DNA of 64,000 nt from JAKFYM01 sp964416595 (lineage in GTDB: Bacteria; Bdellovibrionota; UBA1018; CAIPTA01), in assembly GCA_964416595.1 (NCBI GenBank), contig CAYQES010000002.1, positions 62,001 to 126,000 of the forward strand. Reading direction: 5' to 3'. This document shows positions 49,194 through 57,598 of the stretch, one piece after another (the stretch's first letter is position 1; every line of letters starts with the position of its first letter). The position numbers and the translations under genes are program-made. Under the pieces are notes generated by a model. It searched no databases. It was not told the DNA's origin and worked only from the letters and a program-made list of their open reading frames with translations.

Positions 49194-52172
49194 ATGTTGC
49201 CCATCAGGATGAAAGTACCAACGGCCAAGTGGACGGCCCTCGTAATGGTGGCCGCCCTTATGTTGTTCTCCTGCAAACCCAAAGGTGGAGAGGACGACAA
49301 CAATAACTGCAAGCCTAAGGAAAAAGGCCTAGCTTCTATTTTTAGTTCTTCCGATTCTAAAAAAGATAAAGAGAAGTGCGATACGGATGATGGGGATAAC
49401 GATAACGAAACTCCTAACCCAAATCCCAATCCGAACCCGCAACCAATCCCTGAACTTCCTGGCCTTACCTGCACCATCGATCGTTTCAAACAAAACAATA
49501 GTGACCAAGAGCGGATTAAGAAACTCGACTTGCTCTTCGTAATGGACCACTCCGGCAGTATGAAAGACGACTGGGCTCGAGTAGCGAACAACGTGCAGAA
49601 TCTGGTGAGGGAATTGCCTGCGGATATGGACATTCGTTACGCCGTACTATTGGCGAACGGTTCTTCCTGGATGGGCCATCTCTATGCGCCCGTTGGCATG
49701 ACTGCTGTGCTCAACAACCAAAAACATAGCATCAACACTATTTCCAATAACCTCCATAAAATTTTCGTAGAAGGGATGAAGGAATCAGATAACATCGGTA
49801 CTGGTGAAGCCTCTTTCTTGAGCTTGCAGCATGCTGTTACTACGCATGCCGTGAAGAACCAAAAATTAGGTTTCTTCCGCGCCGATGCTGCTCTCTCCAT
49901 CCTTTTCATGAGCGATGAGCAAGAAATTGGTTTCCCTTTCCCTAACCCACAAGCCCCTGGCTTGCCTCCCCGTTGCGATGCCGCTCAAGAAGATAGTATC
50001 AAACGTAAATACTACGACGCCAAAGGCATCAACATCGATAGTGCTTTCAATGCTGTAAAAGCGATGAAGGGTGATATGCCCATCGTGACCCATGCTTTCG
50101 TAAATATTACGAAGCAAGATCTTTTCATGCGTAACTCTAAGAATGCTAGCTGTCTCTACGATTCTTTAGGTTACGGATATTTCGAGATGGTGGAAAAAAC
50201 TAAAGGCGTACTCTTCAGCATTCAAGCAAATAAAGCAGAGGGTATGGCGCAGTGTGGTCGGGTGATCCGAGAGCGCTTGCAACTCGTGCATGATTTCCCA
50301 CTTTCTAAACCTTCTGACAAAGTAGACGCCGCCACGATTCTAGCCCATGTGGATGGAGCACAAGTAGCCCACGAATATCGGGCTGCTACCAATATTGTTC
50401 ATTTGAATAATGCCGGCGTGGGGGGCAGTGATGTAGAAATCCGCCACTGCGAACCTGTTGTGCGCCAAGAGTGGACAATGCAGAACGTAGCTGGCCAAGC
50501 TGGTCAATACGCTGCTAGCTTAAGCTGGAAAACTCCTGAGCACGCTACTCGCGGTAAAGTGCGCTGGGGCACGCAAGCCAACGCTCTCGATAACGAAGTG
50601 TTGGGTGCTAATTCCGCCACGGATCACGCAGTTACGATCCCTGGCTTAAATCCCAACACTGTGTACTACTTCCAGGCGATTTCTTCGGATGAGTACGGCG
50701 TAGAAAAACGCAGCAACGTGATTAACCTACGCACCTTGCCTGATTGGTCGCTCTCCGGTTTGAATGGCCAACCTTCCCGCAGCACCGTAAATATTTCTTG
50801 GGCTACGCTCCAGTATGCTACCCACGGAAAAGTATTGTACGGCGTTAGCAGCGATGCCTTGGTGAATGAGACCGCGGAAACCGCTGCCGTGAACCAACAC
50901 AATGTGATGGTGGAAGGATTGAACGCCAACACTACTTACTACTTCCGCTGTGTATCTAGAGATGAGTACGGTCTCGAGAAGAAGAGTGATGTGTTCGCTG
51001 TACGCACCTTGAATGATTGGGGCCTAGTAGGTTTCCAAGGGGACGCCGCTCGCAACTCTGTGAGATTACAATGGCAAACTCCTGAATACGTCACAACTGG
51101 TAAAGTGATGTGGGGCACTTCTCCTAACGCTCTCTCCAACCAACTTGCTTCACCTGTCGTGGGCAGCAATCACGTTTTAACCGTGAACGGATTGAACCCT
51201 AACACCATGTACTACTTCCAAGCGGTGGCCCAAGATGATCTCGGCCTCGTGAAGAGAAGTGATATCCTCGCCATCAGAACCTTGGTGGATTGGAATATCA
51301 CTGGTTTCCAGGGATCGTCTACGCAAGATTCCGTAGCGGTAACTTGGAATACAGTTGAATACGCCACATCTGGTAAAGTGGTATGGGGCGTGGCTCCTGA
51401 AAGCCTTACGGGTCAGGCTCCTTCCGCTGGCCCTGCGATGGCACACTCGGCTGTGATCGGTGGCTTAGCCCCTGACACTCTCTACTACTTCCAAGCCATT
51501 TCTCAGGATGAGTTTGGGCTCGTGAAAGCTAGTGCAGTAGTAGCCATTCGCACACAACCAAAACCAGTGGAACCTCCAGTGCTTCCTGTTTGGGAAATGA
51601 CGGATTTCCACGGCTTGGCTGATAAAACATCCGTAAGTGTGGGTTGGAAAACTTCCGCTTACGCCACCACGGGTAAAATCCTCTGGGGCACTTCCGAAAA
51701 TAACTTGAACCATCAAGTGGCGGAAGATGCGGCCTTCAAGGATCACGCACTCATGGTGACAGGCCTCACCGCTGATACGCTCTACTACTTCCAGGCGGTA
51801 TCTGTGGATGACTTCGGACAAGAAAAACGCACAGAAGTAATTGCCGTGCGCACCTTAGCCGAGCCTCCTACGGAACCACCTCCTGTGGGCGACTGGCAGG
51901 TAGTGGGTTTCGATGCCACCACCACGCCTACTACGGCTGATGTGATCTGGCAGACTCCTGGTGCTTCTACCAAAGCTACGCTGAAGATAGGATTGAGCCC
52001 TACGGATTTAAGCTTGCAGACTATCTCTGTGGATAATGCTGCAGAAACTCACCTCTTGCCTGTGAGTGGCTTAACTCCTAACACCGTATACTATCTGCAG
52101 GTGATTGCTGTGGATAGTGTGGGTCGCACCGTGGAAAGCGTTGTGATCATGAAACGCACTAAGGTGCAATAG
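49194..52172 (+). CDS. VWA-domain lipoprotein with six fibronectin-type repeats
   Basis: A 992-residue surface or periplasmic lipoprotein. The signal ends in the lipobox LFSC (Cys27). An acidic, Asn/Pro-rich linker (about 28-92) follows, then a von Willebrand factor A domain (about 105-390) with the metal-site motif FVMDHSGSMKDD and the later GTGEASFLSLQHAV and ILFMSDEQEIGF. The C-terminal part (about 425-992) is six tandem repeats of 91-101 residues, each with a W near the start, a GKVxWGT strand, a GLxxNTxYYFQ segment and a final RTL; they resemble purple-acid-phosphatase-type fibronectin III domains. Repeat 6 is the most divergent. VWA plus FN3 suggests an adhesin. The strong promoter and ribosome site suggest good expression. 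Confidence 0.88.
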   Translation: MLPIRMKVPTAKWTALVMVAALMLFSCKPKGGEDDNNNCKPKEKGLASIFSSSDSKKDKEKCDTDDGDNDNETPNPNPNPNPQPIPELPGLTCTIDRFKQNNSDQERIKKLDLLFVMDHSGSMKDDWARVANNVQNLVRELPADMDIRYAVLLANGSSWMGHLYAPVGMTAVLNNQKHSINTISNNLHKIFVEGMKESDNIGTGEASFLSLQHAVTTHAVKNQKLGFFRADAALSILFMSDEQEIGFPFPNPQAPGLPPRCDAAQEDSIKRKYYDAKGINIDSAFNAVKAMKGDMPIVTHAFVNITKQDLFMRNSKNASCLYDSLGYGYFEMVEKTKGVLFSIQANKAEGMAQCGRVIRERLQLVHDFPLSKPSDKVDAATILAHVDGAQVAHEYRAATNIVHLNNAGVGGSDVEIRHCEPVVRQEWTMQNVAGQAGQYAASLSWKTPEHATRGKVRWGTQANALDNEVLGANSATDHAVTIPGLNPNTVYYFQAISSDEYGVEKRSNVINLRTLPDWSLSGLNGQPSRSTVNISWATLQYATHGKVLYGVSSDALVNETAETAAVNQHNVMVEGLNANTTYYFRCVSRDEYGLEKKSDVFAVRTLNDWGLVGFQGDAARNSVRLQWQTPEYVTTGKVMWGTSPNALSNQLASPVVGSNHVLTVNGLNPNTMYYFQAVAQDDLGLVKRSDILAIRTLVDWNITGFQGSSTQDSVAVTWNTVEYATSGKVVWGVAPESLTGQAPSAGPAMAHSAVIGGLAPDTLYYFQAISQDEFGLVKASAVVAIRTQPKPVEPPVLPVWEMTDFHGLADKTSVSVGWKTSAYATTGKILWGTSENNLNHQVAEDAAFKDHALMVTGLTADTLYYFQAVSVDDFGQEKRTEVIAVRTLAEPPTEPPPVGDWQVVGFDATTTPTTADVIWQTPGASTKATLKIGLSPTDLSLQTISVDNAAETHLLPVSGLTPNTVYYLQVIAVDSVGRTVESVVIMKRTKVQ

Positions 52173-52173
52173 T

Positions 52174-52914
52174 CTACCGAAGCTTCAGGACTGTGGGTTT
52201 TTCTATCCAACCCACAGTCTCTTGAAGCTGAGGGGTAAGATAACGGATTTTCCACCAACCGTTTTGTTCTGTGTCTAGAGAAACTAAGGCTCCGCTTTCT
52301 AAACTAGCTACCACGGGAAAAGTTTTTCCGGGTCCGGCCAGCACAGAAGTGGCTTGCCGCATACCGCCCACGGGCATCCGCGTTTCCAAAGCCGTGAGCG
52401 CTCCTGCCATAAAGCCAAAAAAAGTAAGCGCTAAAAAGCCCCACTGCCAAGAATAAGCAGAGAGCTTATCTTTACGGGCAATCCATAAAAAAGGTGTGAG
52501 CGCTAAAAGCCCGCAGCAGATCCACCATTGCCAAGGTAAATTTCTCAGCTCTTCGGGCCACCAGGAAAACCAAGTGGCAGGGCGAGTGGCACGGGCTGTG
52601 GGCGAAAGTTTTTCCTGTATGGTTTGTAAGTTTTTTCGGATGTCCCCATCCAAAGGCGCATCAAAGTAGGCTTTCCATAATAATACGGAGGCTTCCCCTG
52701 TTTTGCCGGCTCGAAAAGCGGCGGTGCCGTAGTTATAATAAAAGGCCGGCGGCAGATTTTCCATTTGCTGGAGAGCGGCACTGTAAGCCTCGCTGGCTTT
52801 TTCCCATTGCGCCTCATTGTAAAACTGTTGAGCGCTTTCCAGGGGAGAGGGTTCATTAGCCTGCGCAGCAGGGATGCTTAAGCAGAAGATAAAAATTATT
52901 TTTCCAAGGTGCAC
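52174..52914 (-). CDS. BatE-like TPR/SH3 membrane protein
   Basis: A 246-residue protein with a signal peptide (IIFIFCLSIPAAQA), a TPR region (about 25-100: AQQFYNEAQWEKASEAYSAA, then YNYGTAAFRAGKTGEASVLL), two membrane helices (about 130-185), and a C-terminal SH3-like domain (TSVLAGPGKTFPVVASLESG, WWKIRYL, VGWIEKPTVLKL). This architecture matches BatE of the Bat aerotolerance operons, although batA-D are not adjacent. The start is GTG 52914; the frame is open to 53076 but that part would overlap the divergent M20 gene and precede the signal peptide. The neighbouring VWA gene may be functionally linked, since Bat proteins include VWA domains. Confidence 0.72.
   Translation of the reverse strand: MHLGKIIFIFCLSIPAAQANEPSPLESAQQFYNEAQWEKASEAYSAALQQMENLPPAFYYNYGTAAFRAGKTGEASVLLWKAYFDAPLDGDIRKNLQTIQEKLSPTARATRPATWFSWWPEELRNLPWQWWICCGLLALTPFLWIARKDKLSAYSWQWGFLALTFFGFMAGALTALETRMPVGGMRQATSVLAGPGKTFPVVASLESGALVSLDTEQNGWWKIRYLTPQLQETVGWIEKPTVLKLR
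52182..52228. terminator. Long hairpin at the junction of two convergent genes
   Basis: GCTTCA (52182-52187) and TGAAGC (52223-52228) flank GACTGTGGGTT (52189-52199) and AACCCACAGTC (52209-52219), giving a 17-pair imperfect stem. It lies 10 bases after the VWA gene stop and inside the last codons of the convergent gene. There is no T-run, so termination is only a possibility. Confidence 0.4.
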
Positions 52915-52963
52915 ACTTCGGATTGTAGTATGATTCTTTCTGGATGAAAAGGGAGAGAGCGGA

Positions 52964-54460
52964 ATGGAGTTCCTGGAACAAGCGTTAAAATTCCTCGAAA
53001 TCAAAAGTATTTCTGAGGAAGGAAATGAAGAAGCGATCAATTTTCTCATTCCCCTTTTTGAGCAAGCCGGGGCCAAGCTGGTATTGCAACAAGTTCCCCA
53101 CTCTTTAAAAAGTCAGTCCAAGCGGCAATATAATTTGTTGGCCATTTTCGGTGATGATTTGGTGGATAGCCGTTCTAAAAAAGGCTTGTTGCTCACAGCT
53201 CCTGTGGACACTTGCCATCCTGGAAACTCTTCTGATTGGACAGATCTAGAAGGCAATCCTTTCAAACCAAAAATGGATAAAGAATGGATCACGGGCCTTG
53301 GCGCCGTGAATAGTAAGCTAAATTTCATGGCGATGCTGGCGGCGTCAGAGGCTTTTTCTCGCTCCAAATTTCTACAGCCACTCTATGTGGCTGCTACCTG
53401 CGGGGGAGAATCGGTTTTGGCCGGTTGCCGTTATTTAATTCAATCGGGTGCCGTGAATCCAAAACATGTGATCGTGGGCCGGCCCACGGGGCTAAAATTG
53501 CAGCATGCAGAAAAAGCGTTGCTGGTTTTTAATTTGCGGATTTCTTTTGTTGCCGTGGAGCGGGATGCCCAGGAATTCAATGCCAAGGTTTTTGTTTCGA
53601 GCAAAAGCAAAGCCGTGCATTCGGCACATCCGGCGGCCAATAAAAATGCCCTCGAGAACGTGCTCTTCTTTTTAGAGAGTTTGAAATCTTCGCCAGTGGA
53701 AAATAAATTAGTTTCTCTCCATGGAGCCACGAGCCTCAATCGTGTGCCCGATACAGCATCGGCTGGGGTAGTGATTCGCTCTAAGGATTTGGATGCTATC
53801 CGTGATCGTTTCCGCTCTATTTCCGCCAATAACCGGGAATGCCAGTTTGAAATGCGCTTGGGGGGCACGGGGGATAGGGGAGTGCGACTCCTGCCCGAAG
53901 AAGTGTATATGGCCTTGAAAAAAATACGGGAAGAGATTCGTTCGTTAAATGAAGCCCTGCTTTCTTCCCGAGATGAAGCATTTTCTCCGGATCATTCGGT
54001 GGCAATTTTGAGTTCCATCGCCCAAGATCGTGATGCCTTGGAGCTCACAGTGCAATTGTCGCTGCTGCCGGAGTTTGCTTCTGTGGAAAGCCGTAAAGAA
54101 ATCGAGCAAGATTTTAAAACCCGCATCGCTTCCGTGGCTCAGAATTTTCGAGCGGTTTCCATTGAATGCCGCCGCACTTTCGCCACCCAACGTTTTTTTA
54201 CGGATCCTACTTCCACTTTTGTGAACACATTAAAAGCCGATATGGCTCGCGCTGGTTTGCCCAATGAACAATGCTTGGGTAATTTCGTTTCCGAGGCGGC
54301 GCACTTTTCAGAAAAGGGCTACGAAACGATTGTGTTTGGCGCCGGTCACGGCCCCGAGGGCATGAATTGCCCCAATGAAAAAATGAAAGTAGAAGAGCTT
54401 CAGGCGGCTGTGCGTTTTTACAGCCGGGCTGTGGAAGCCTTTTGCTTGCGGGGCATTTAA
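52964..54460 (+). CDS. M20 peptidase-family protein with degraded metal site
   Basis: A 498-residue protein with the overall plan of M20 amidohydrolases (ArgE/DapE/carboxypeptidase G2): an N-terminal catalytic-fold segment, an inserted dimerisation domain, and a C-terminal return. The metal-binding positions are mostly lost: G-H-x-D reads APVDT (His to Pro80), the bridging Asp in the R-G-x-x-D motif reads GLGAVNSK (Asp to Asn), the catalytic E-E pair reads GGES (Gly148, Glu149), the E-P-T motif reads GRPTG, and the last His region reads MNCPNE (residues 467-472). It is probably not a peptidase. GAGAGCGGA precedes ATG 52964. Its stop shares four bases with the convergent gene. Confidence 0.78.
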   Translation: MEFLEQALKFLEIKSISEEGNEEAINFLIPLFEQAGAKLVLQQVPHSLKSQSKRQYNLLAIFGDDLVDSRSKKGLLLTAPVDTCHPGNSSDWTDLEGNPFKPKMDKEWITGLGAVNSKLNFMAMLAASEAFSRSKFLQPLYVAATCGGESVLAGCRYLIQSGAVNPKHVIVGRPTGLKLQHAEKALLVFNLRISFVAVERDAQEFNAKVFVSSKSKAVHSAHPAANKNALENVLFFLESLKSSPVENKLVSLHGATSLNRVPDTASAGVVIRSKDLDAIRDRFRSISANNRECQFEMRLGGTGDRGVRLLPEEVYMALKKIREEIRSLNEALLSSRDEAFSPDHSVAILSSIAQDRDALELTVQLSLLPEFASVESRKEIEQDFKTRIASVAQNFRAVSIECRRTFATQRFFTDPTSTFVNTLKADMARAGLPNEQCLGNFVSEAAHFSEKGYETIVFGAGHGPEGMNCPNEKMKVEELQAAVRFYSRAVEAFCLRGI

Positions 54461-54987
54461 GCCGCTTCTTTTTTTTCTTTTTCCAATCTTTCCTGCTCCA
54501 CTTGTTGGAGCCGGAGTTCTTCTATGTCGAGATTGAGGATCGAGCCGCGGCTTTTGGCTTCGAGGATGCTGGCGCGCTTTAGCCCTCTATATTTAGACGG
54601 GCCTTCTAAGCGAGTGAAAATGTTTTTTGCTTTTTCGCAGAGTTTTTTCTGGGTAAGCAAGATTTTTTCCCAGCCTAAGCTCAAGCGAATGAAGTGTGAA
54701 TGCATTTCGGGAGCTTCATAGCCTTGCTTTTGCGTTTGGGTTTGTTGCGGGCTAGCGGCACCCGCTGATTTTTTTTGTAGATTTAGTGGCTCATAGCCGG
54801 GGCTTGCGGGGTTACCTAGGCTATCTTGGGATTTTTCACTTTTTTGCAGTGCCTGGGTGCCGGGCACGGTTACCGCCTTCACATTTTGGCCGGCCCCTTC
54901 TTGGTTTTTTTGCGCAGCCCGCAGCTTCTCCCGTTCTGGAGTAAATAAGCTCGCCATGCTTTGGCCTAAGGGATTGAGTTTGCTCAA
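54457..54987 (-). CDS. Protein of unknown function, coiled-coil ends
   Basis: A 176-residue hydrophilic protein. The N-terminal half is Gln/Ser/Pro-rich and probably disordered; the C-terminal half has a helical region (HFIRLSLGWEKILLTQKKLC) and ends in a charged coiled coil (EELRLQQVEQERLEKEKKEA). No signal peptide is present. The start appears to be TTG 54987 or ATG 54957. The composition resembles flagellar-associated or regulatory accessory proteins, but I cannot assign a family. Its stop overlaps that of the M20-like gene. Confidence 0.5.
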   Translation of the reverse strand: MSKLNPLGQSMASLFTPEREKLRAAQKNQEGAGQNVKAVTVPGTQALQKSEKSQDSLGNPASPGYEPLNLQKKSAGAASPQQTQTQKQGYEAPEMHSHFIRLSLGWEKILLTQKKLCEKAKNIFTRLEGPSKYRGLKRASILEAKSRGSILNLDIEELRLQQVEQERLEKEKKEAA

Positions 54988-55112
54988 GAGTCACCCGCCT
55001 GTATTCTTTTCGGCAGATTCCGTGTATTTCTTGAGTGTTTTGATTTGTTTTGAGGGGTGCCTTGGATTTGGTAAGTATTGAAAAATAATGAAGATTTTTT
55101 AAATCCTCCTTG

Positions 55113-55134
55113 ACTGCGTAATGATTTACGCAGT
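55113..55134. promoter_or_regulatory. Perfect inverted repeat upstream of the serine palmitoyltransferase-like gene
   Basis: ACTGCGTAA (55113-55121) and TTACGCAGT (55126-55134) are perfect 9-base arms with a TGAT spacer. The left arm overlaps TTGACT (55110-55115), a possible -35 element. It looks like an operator for the gene at 55186. Confidence 0.5.
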
Positions 55135-55185
55135 AATGCTTGCGGTGCCCTAAAAGGGGGTCGTACACTTATTTTCTTAGGGGGA

Positions 55186-56382
55186 ATGGTTTTGGACCTT
55201 TTCGATAAATGCTTCGCTTTTAACGACGCTAAAATGCTTCAGCAGGCTGGGGTCTATCCATTCTTTCGTGCCTTGGAAGGCGCCGCCGGGCCTCGCGTAA
55301 TTACCGAAGGCAAAGAGCGAGTGATGATCGGCTCCAACAATTATTTGGGACTCACTCAGCATCCTCGCGTGAAAGAAGCAGCCATCAAGGCCATTGAAAA
55401 ATATGGCACTGGCTGCACTGGTTCTCGCTTCTTGAACGGCAACACGGATCTTCATGAAGAATTAGAACGGGCTCTAGAAAATTTTTTGCAAAGAGAAGCC
55501 GTGCTCGTATACGCCACGGGCTTTATGGCCAATTTGGGCTCGATCTCTTGTTTGGTGGGCCGTAAGGATATTATTTTTTCCGACCGGGAAAACCACGCCT
55601 CCATCGTGGAGGGTCAGAGCGCTGCCATTGGCGAAACGATTAAGTACAAACACAACGATATGCAGGAGCTCGAGCGCTTGCTGCGGGAATATGAACATGT
55701 TCCTGGTAAATTAATTGTGTTTGACGGCGTATTCTCCATGACCGGCCGGATCGTGAACTTGCCCGAGATCGTGCGCCTCGCGAAAAAATACGGCGCCCGC
55801 ACCTATTGCGACTGCGCCCACGGCCTCGGCGTGCTCGGCCCCGGGGGCCGCGGCACTCCCCATCACTTCGGCTTGAACGACGAAGTGGATCTCATGATGG
55901 GAACGTTTTCTAAAAGTTTTGCTTCCCTGGGCGGCTTTGTGGCTGGCTCTAAAGATATTATTCACTACATCAAACACAAAAGCCGGGCCTTTATGTTCTC
56001 GGCCTCTTTACCGCCCGCCAGCGCCGCTACGGTGCTTGAGTGCGTGAAAGTAATCCAAGAAGAGCCCACCCTCGTGGATCGCCTCTGGAAAAATGCTCGC
56101 AAAATGAAAGCGGGCTTCGAAGCCTTAGGCTTTGATACGATGGGCACCCAGACTCCCGTGATCCCCATTTTGATCGGCGATGATTTGAAAGCTTTTATGT
56201 TCGTGAAACGCCTCTATGAACTCGGTGTGTTCGCCACTCCTGTGGTTTCCCCCGCAGTGCCTAAGGGCTATGCCTTGATCCGCACTAGCTATATGAGCAC
56301 CCACGAAGAGAAGGATCTCGATTTTGTGTTGGATGTGTTCTCGCAAGTAGGGCGGGAATTCGGCATCATTCGCCCCCAATAA
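55186..56382 (+). CDS. Serine palmitoyltransferase-like alpha-oxoamine synthase
   Basis: A pyridoxal-phosphate enzyme of the alpha-oxoamine synthase family, which condenses an amino acid with an acyl-CoA. The PLP lysine is Lys243 in MMGTFSKSFASLGGFVAG. Other motifs are GSNNYLGLTQHPRVKEAAIK, YGTGCTGSRFLNGNTDLHEE, VFDGVFSMTGRIVNLPEI and YCDCAHGLGVLG. The segment KHKSRAFMFSASLPPASAAT resembles bacterial serine palmitoyltransferases more than KBL or BioF. ATG 55186 directly abuts the GGGGGA ribosome site, so TTG 55192 may be the real start. An inverted repeat lies upstream. It is followed by a GNAT protein, which together suggests sphingoid lipid synthesis; AONS/KBL activity remains possible. Confidence 0.82.
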   Translation: MVLDLFDKCFAFNDAKMLQQAGVYPFFRALEGAAGPRVITEGKERVMIGSNNYLGLTQHPRVKEAAIKAIEKYGTGCTGSRFLNGNTDLHEELERALENFLQREAVLVYATGFMANLGSISCLVGRKDIIFSDRENHASIVEGQSAAIGETIKYKHNDMQELERLLREYEHVPGKLIVFDGVFSMTGRIVNLPEIVRLAKKYGARTYCDCAHGLGVLGPGGRGTPHHFGLNDEVDLMMGTFSKSFASLGGFVAGSKDIIHYIKHKSRAFMFSASLPPASAATVLECVKVIQEEPTLVDRLWKNARKMKAGFEALGFDTMGTQTPVIPILIGDDLKAFMFVKRLYELGVFATPVVSPAVPKGYALIRTSYMSTHEEKDLDFVLDVFSQVGREFGIIRPQ

Positions 56383-56384
56383 AT

Positions 56385-57518
56385 ATGCAACTTGTAGGTT
56401 TTGATCCCGCCGAGAACCGCGCCGAACGAAAGCGCTTCGTGGAACTCGCGTGGAAAGTGAATGCTGGCGATCCGGCTTGGGTGCCGCCGCTGCGCTTGAG
56501 CGTGCTCGATGCCTTGGACAAAAAAAATCCCTTTTACCAACATGCCCGCATCCACTGCTGGAATGCTTATGAAGGCAAAGAGCATGTGGGCCGCATCGCC
56601 GCCATCGTGGATGATCGTCACAACGAGTTTCACAATGAGCGCACGGGCTTTTGGGGTTTTTTTGAGTGTATAGATAATGCGGAAGTGGCAGCTGCATTAT
56701 TTCGAGCGGCGGAAGATTGGCTACGAGAGCAAGGCATGCAAGCTTCCCGGGGCCCGGCGAATCCTAGTTTGAATCACGAATGCGGGCTTGTGGTGAAGGC
56801 CTTCGAGCGTTCTCCTTACATCATGATGAGCCATAACCCGGCCTATTATGTTCCACTGGTGGAGGGGCAAGGCTACGGCAAAGTAAAAGATCTCTTGGCT
56901 TTCGACATGACGCCCGCGGATTTTGATCCCCGTGTGATGCGGATCGCGGAGAAAGTAAAAGCCCGGGGAAAATTAGAAATTCGCCCTATTAATATGAAGC
57001 GCTTCGAAGAAGAAGTGCAGCTCATCCGGGAAATCTATAATAGCGCCTGGGAAAAAAATTGGGGCTTCGTGCCCATGGATGATTCCGAATTCAAGCATTT
57101 GGCCAAATCTTTAAAGAGCGTGGTGTGGCCGGAGTTCTGCCAATTGGGTTTTATCGGTGGCAAAGCTGTGGGTTTTGCGTTGAGTTTGCCCGATATCAAC
57201 CAAGTGCTGAAAACAATTCCTTCGGGAAAACTTCTGCCTTTCGGGATTTTTAAATTGCTTAACGGTTTAAGGCCGGCGGCAAAAAAAATCGATCGGGTGC
57301 GGGTGATCACTCTCGGTGTGGTTCCTGAGTGGCGCTCGAGCGGTCTAGCGAGCGTGTTTTATTACGAAGCTTATAAGGCGGCCAAAGAGCTGGGGCTGCA
57401 CGGACCCAGCGAGATGAGTTGGATTTTGGAAGATAATAAAGAAATGATCTCCGCCATCGAGGCCTTCGCGGGAAGGCCTGCGTATAAGACGTTTCGGATG
57501 TATGAGAAGAGATTATAG
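56385..57518 (+). CDS. GNAT-fold acyltransferase (candidate ceramide synthase)
   Basis: A 377-residue protein. An N-terminal domain (GFDPAENRAERKRFVELAWK, VPPLRLSVLDALDKKNPFYQ) precedes a GNAT-like core: VGRIAAIVDDRHNEF, a middle region ASRGPANPSLNHECGLVVKA, and a C-terminal second half with VRVITLGVVPEWRSSGLASV containing the acyl-CoA pyrophosphate loop (R-x-x-G-x-A). It starts three bases after the alpha-oxoamine synthase stop and is surely co-transcribed. In Caulobacter a GNAT-related enzyme encoded near serine palmitoyltransferase N-acylates the sphingoid base; the same role is likely here but is inference. Confidence 0.72.
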   Translation: MQLVGFDPAENRAERKRFVELAWKVNAGDPAWVPPLRLSVLDALDKKNPFYQHARIHCWNAYEGKEHVGRIAAIVDDRHNEFHNERTGFWGFFECIDNAEVAAALFRAAEDWLREQGMQASRGPANPSLNHECGLVVKAFERSPYIMMSHNPAYYVPLVEGQGYGKVKDLLAFDMTPADFDPRVMRIAEKVKARGKLEIRPINMKRFEEEVQLIREIYNSAWEKNWGFVPMDDSEFKHLAKSLKSVVWPEFCQLGFIGGKAVGFALSLPDINQVLKTIPSGKLLPFGIFKLLNGLRPAAKKIDRVRVITLGVVPEWRSSGLASVFYYEAYKAAKELGLHGPSEMSWILEDNKEMISAIEAFAGRPAYKTFRMYEKRL

Positions 57519-57598
57519 CTGAGTTTTTTGTTCACCTTGCGCCATATTAAATCTTACACCTAACCAAAAAATACCATCGAATCTGCTATTCTTAGCTC

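Noticed and set aside
50470..52172. Regularly spaced repeats resembling a CRISPR array
   Set aside because: The period is about 273-303 bases and in frame; these are protein-domain repeats. No CRISPR array or cas gene is present in the window.
55186..56382. BioF (biotin synthesis) assignment for the alpha-oxoamine synthase
   Set aside because: No other biotin gene is nearby, and the PLP-region motif and downstream GNAT partner fit a serine palmitoyltransferase better.
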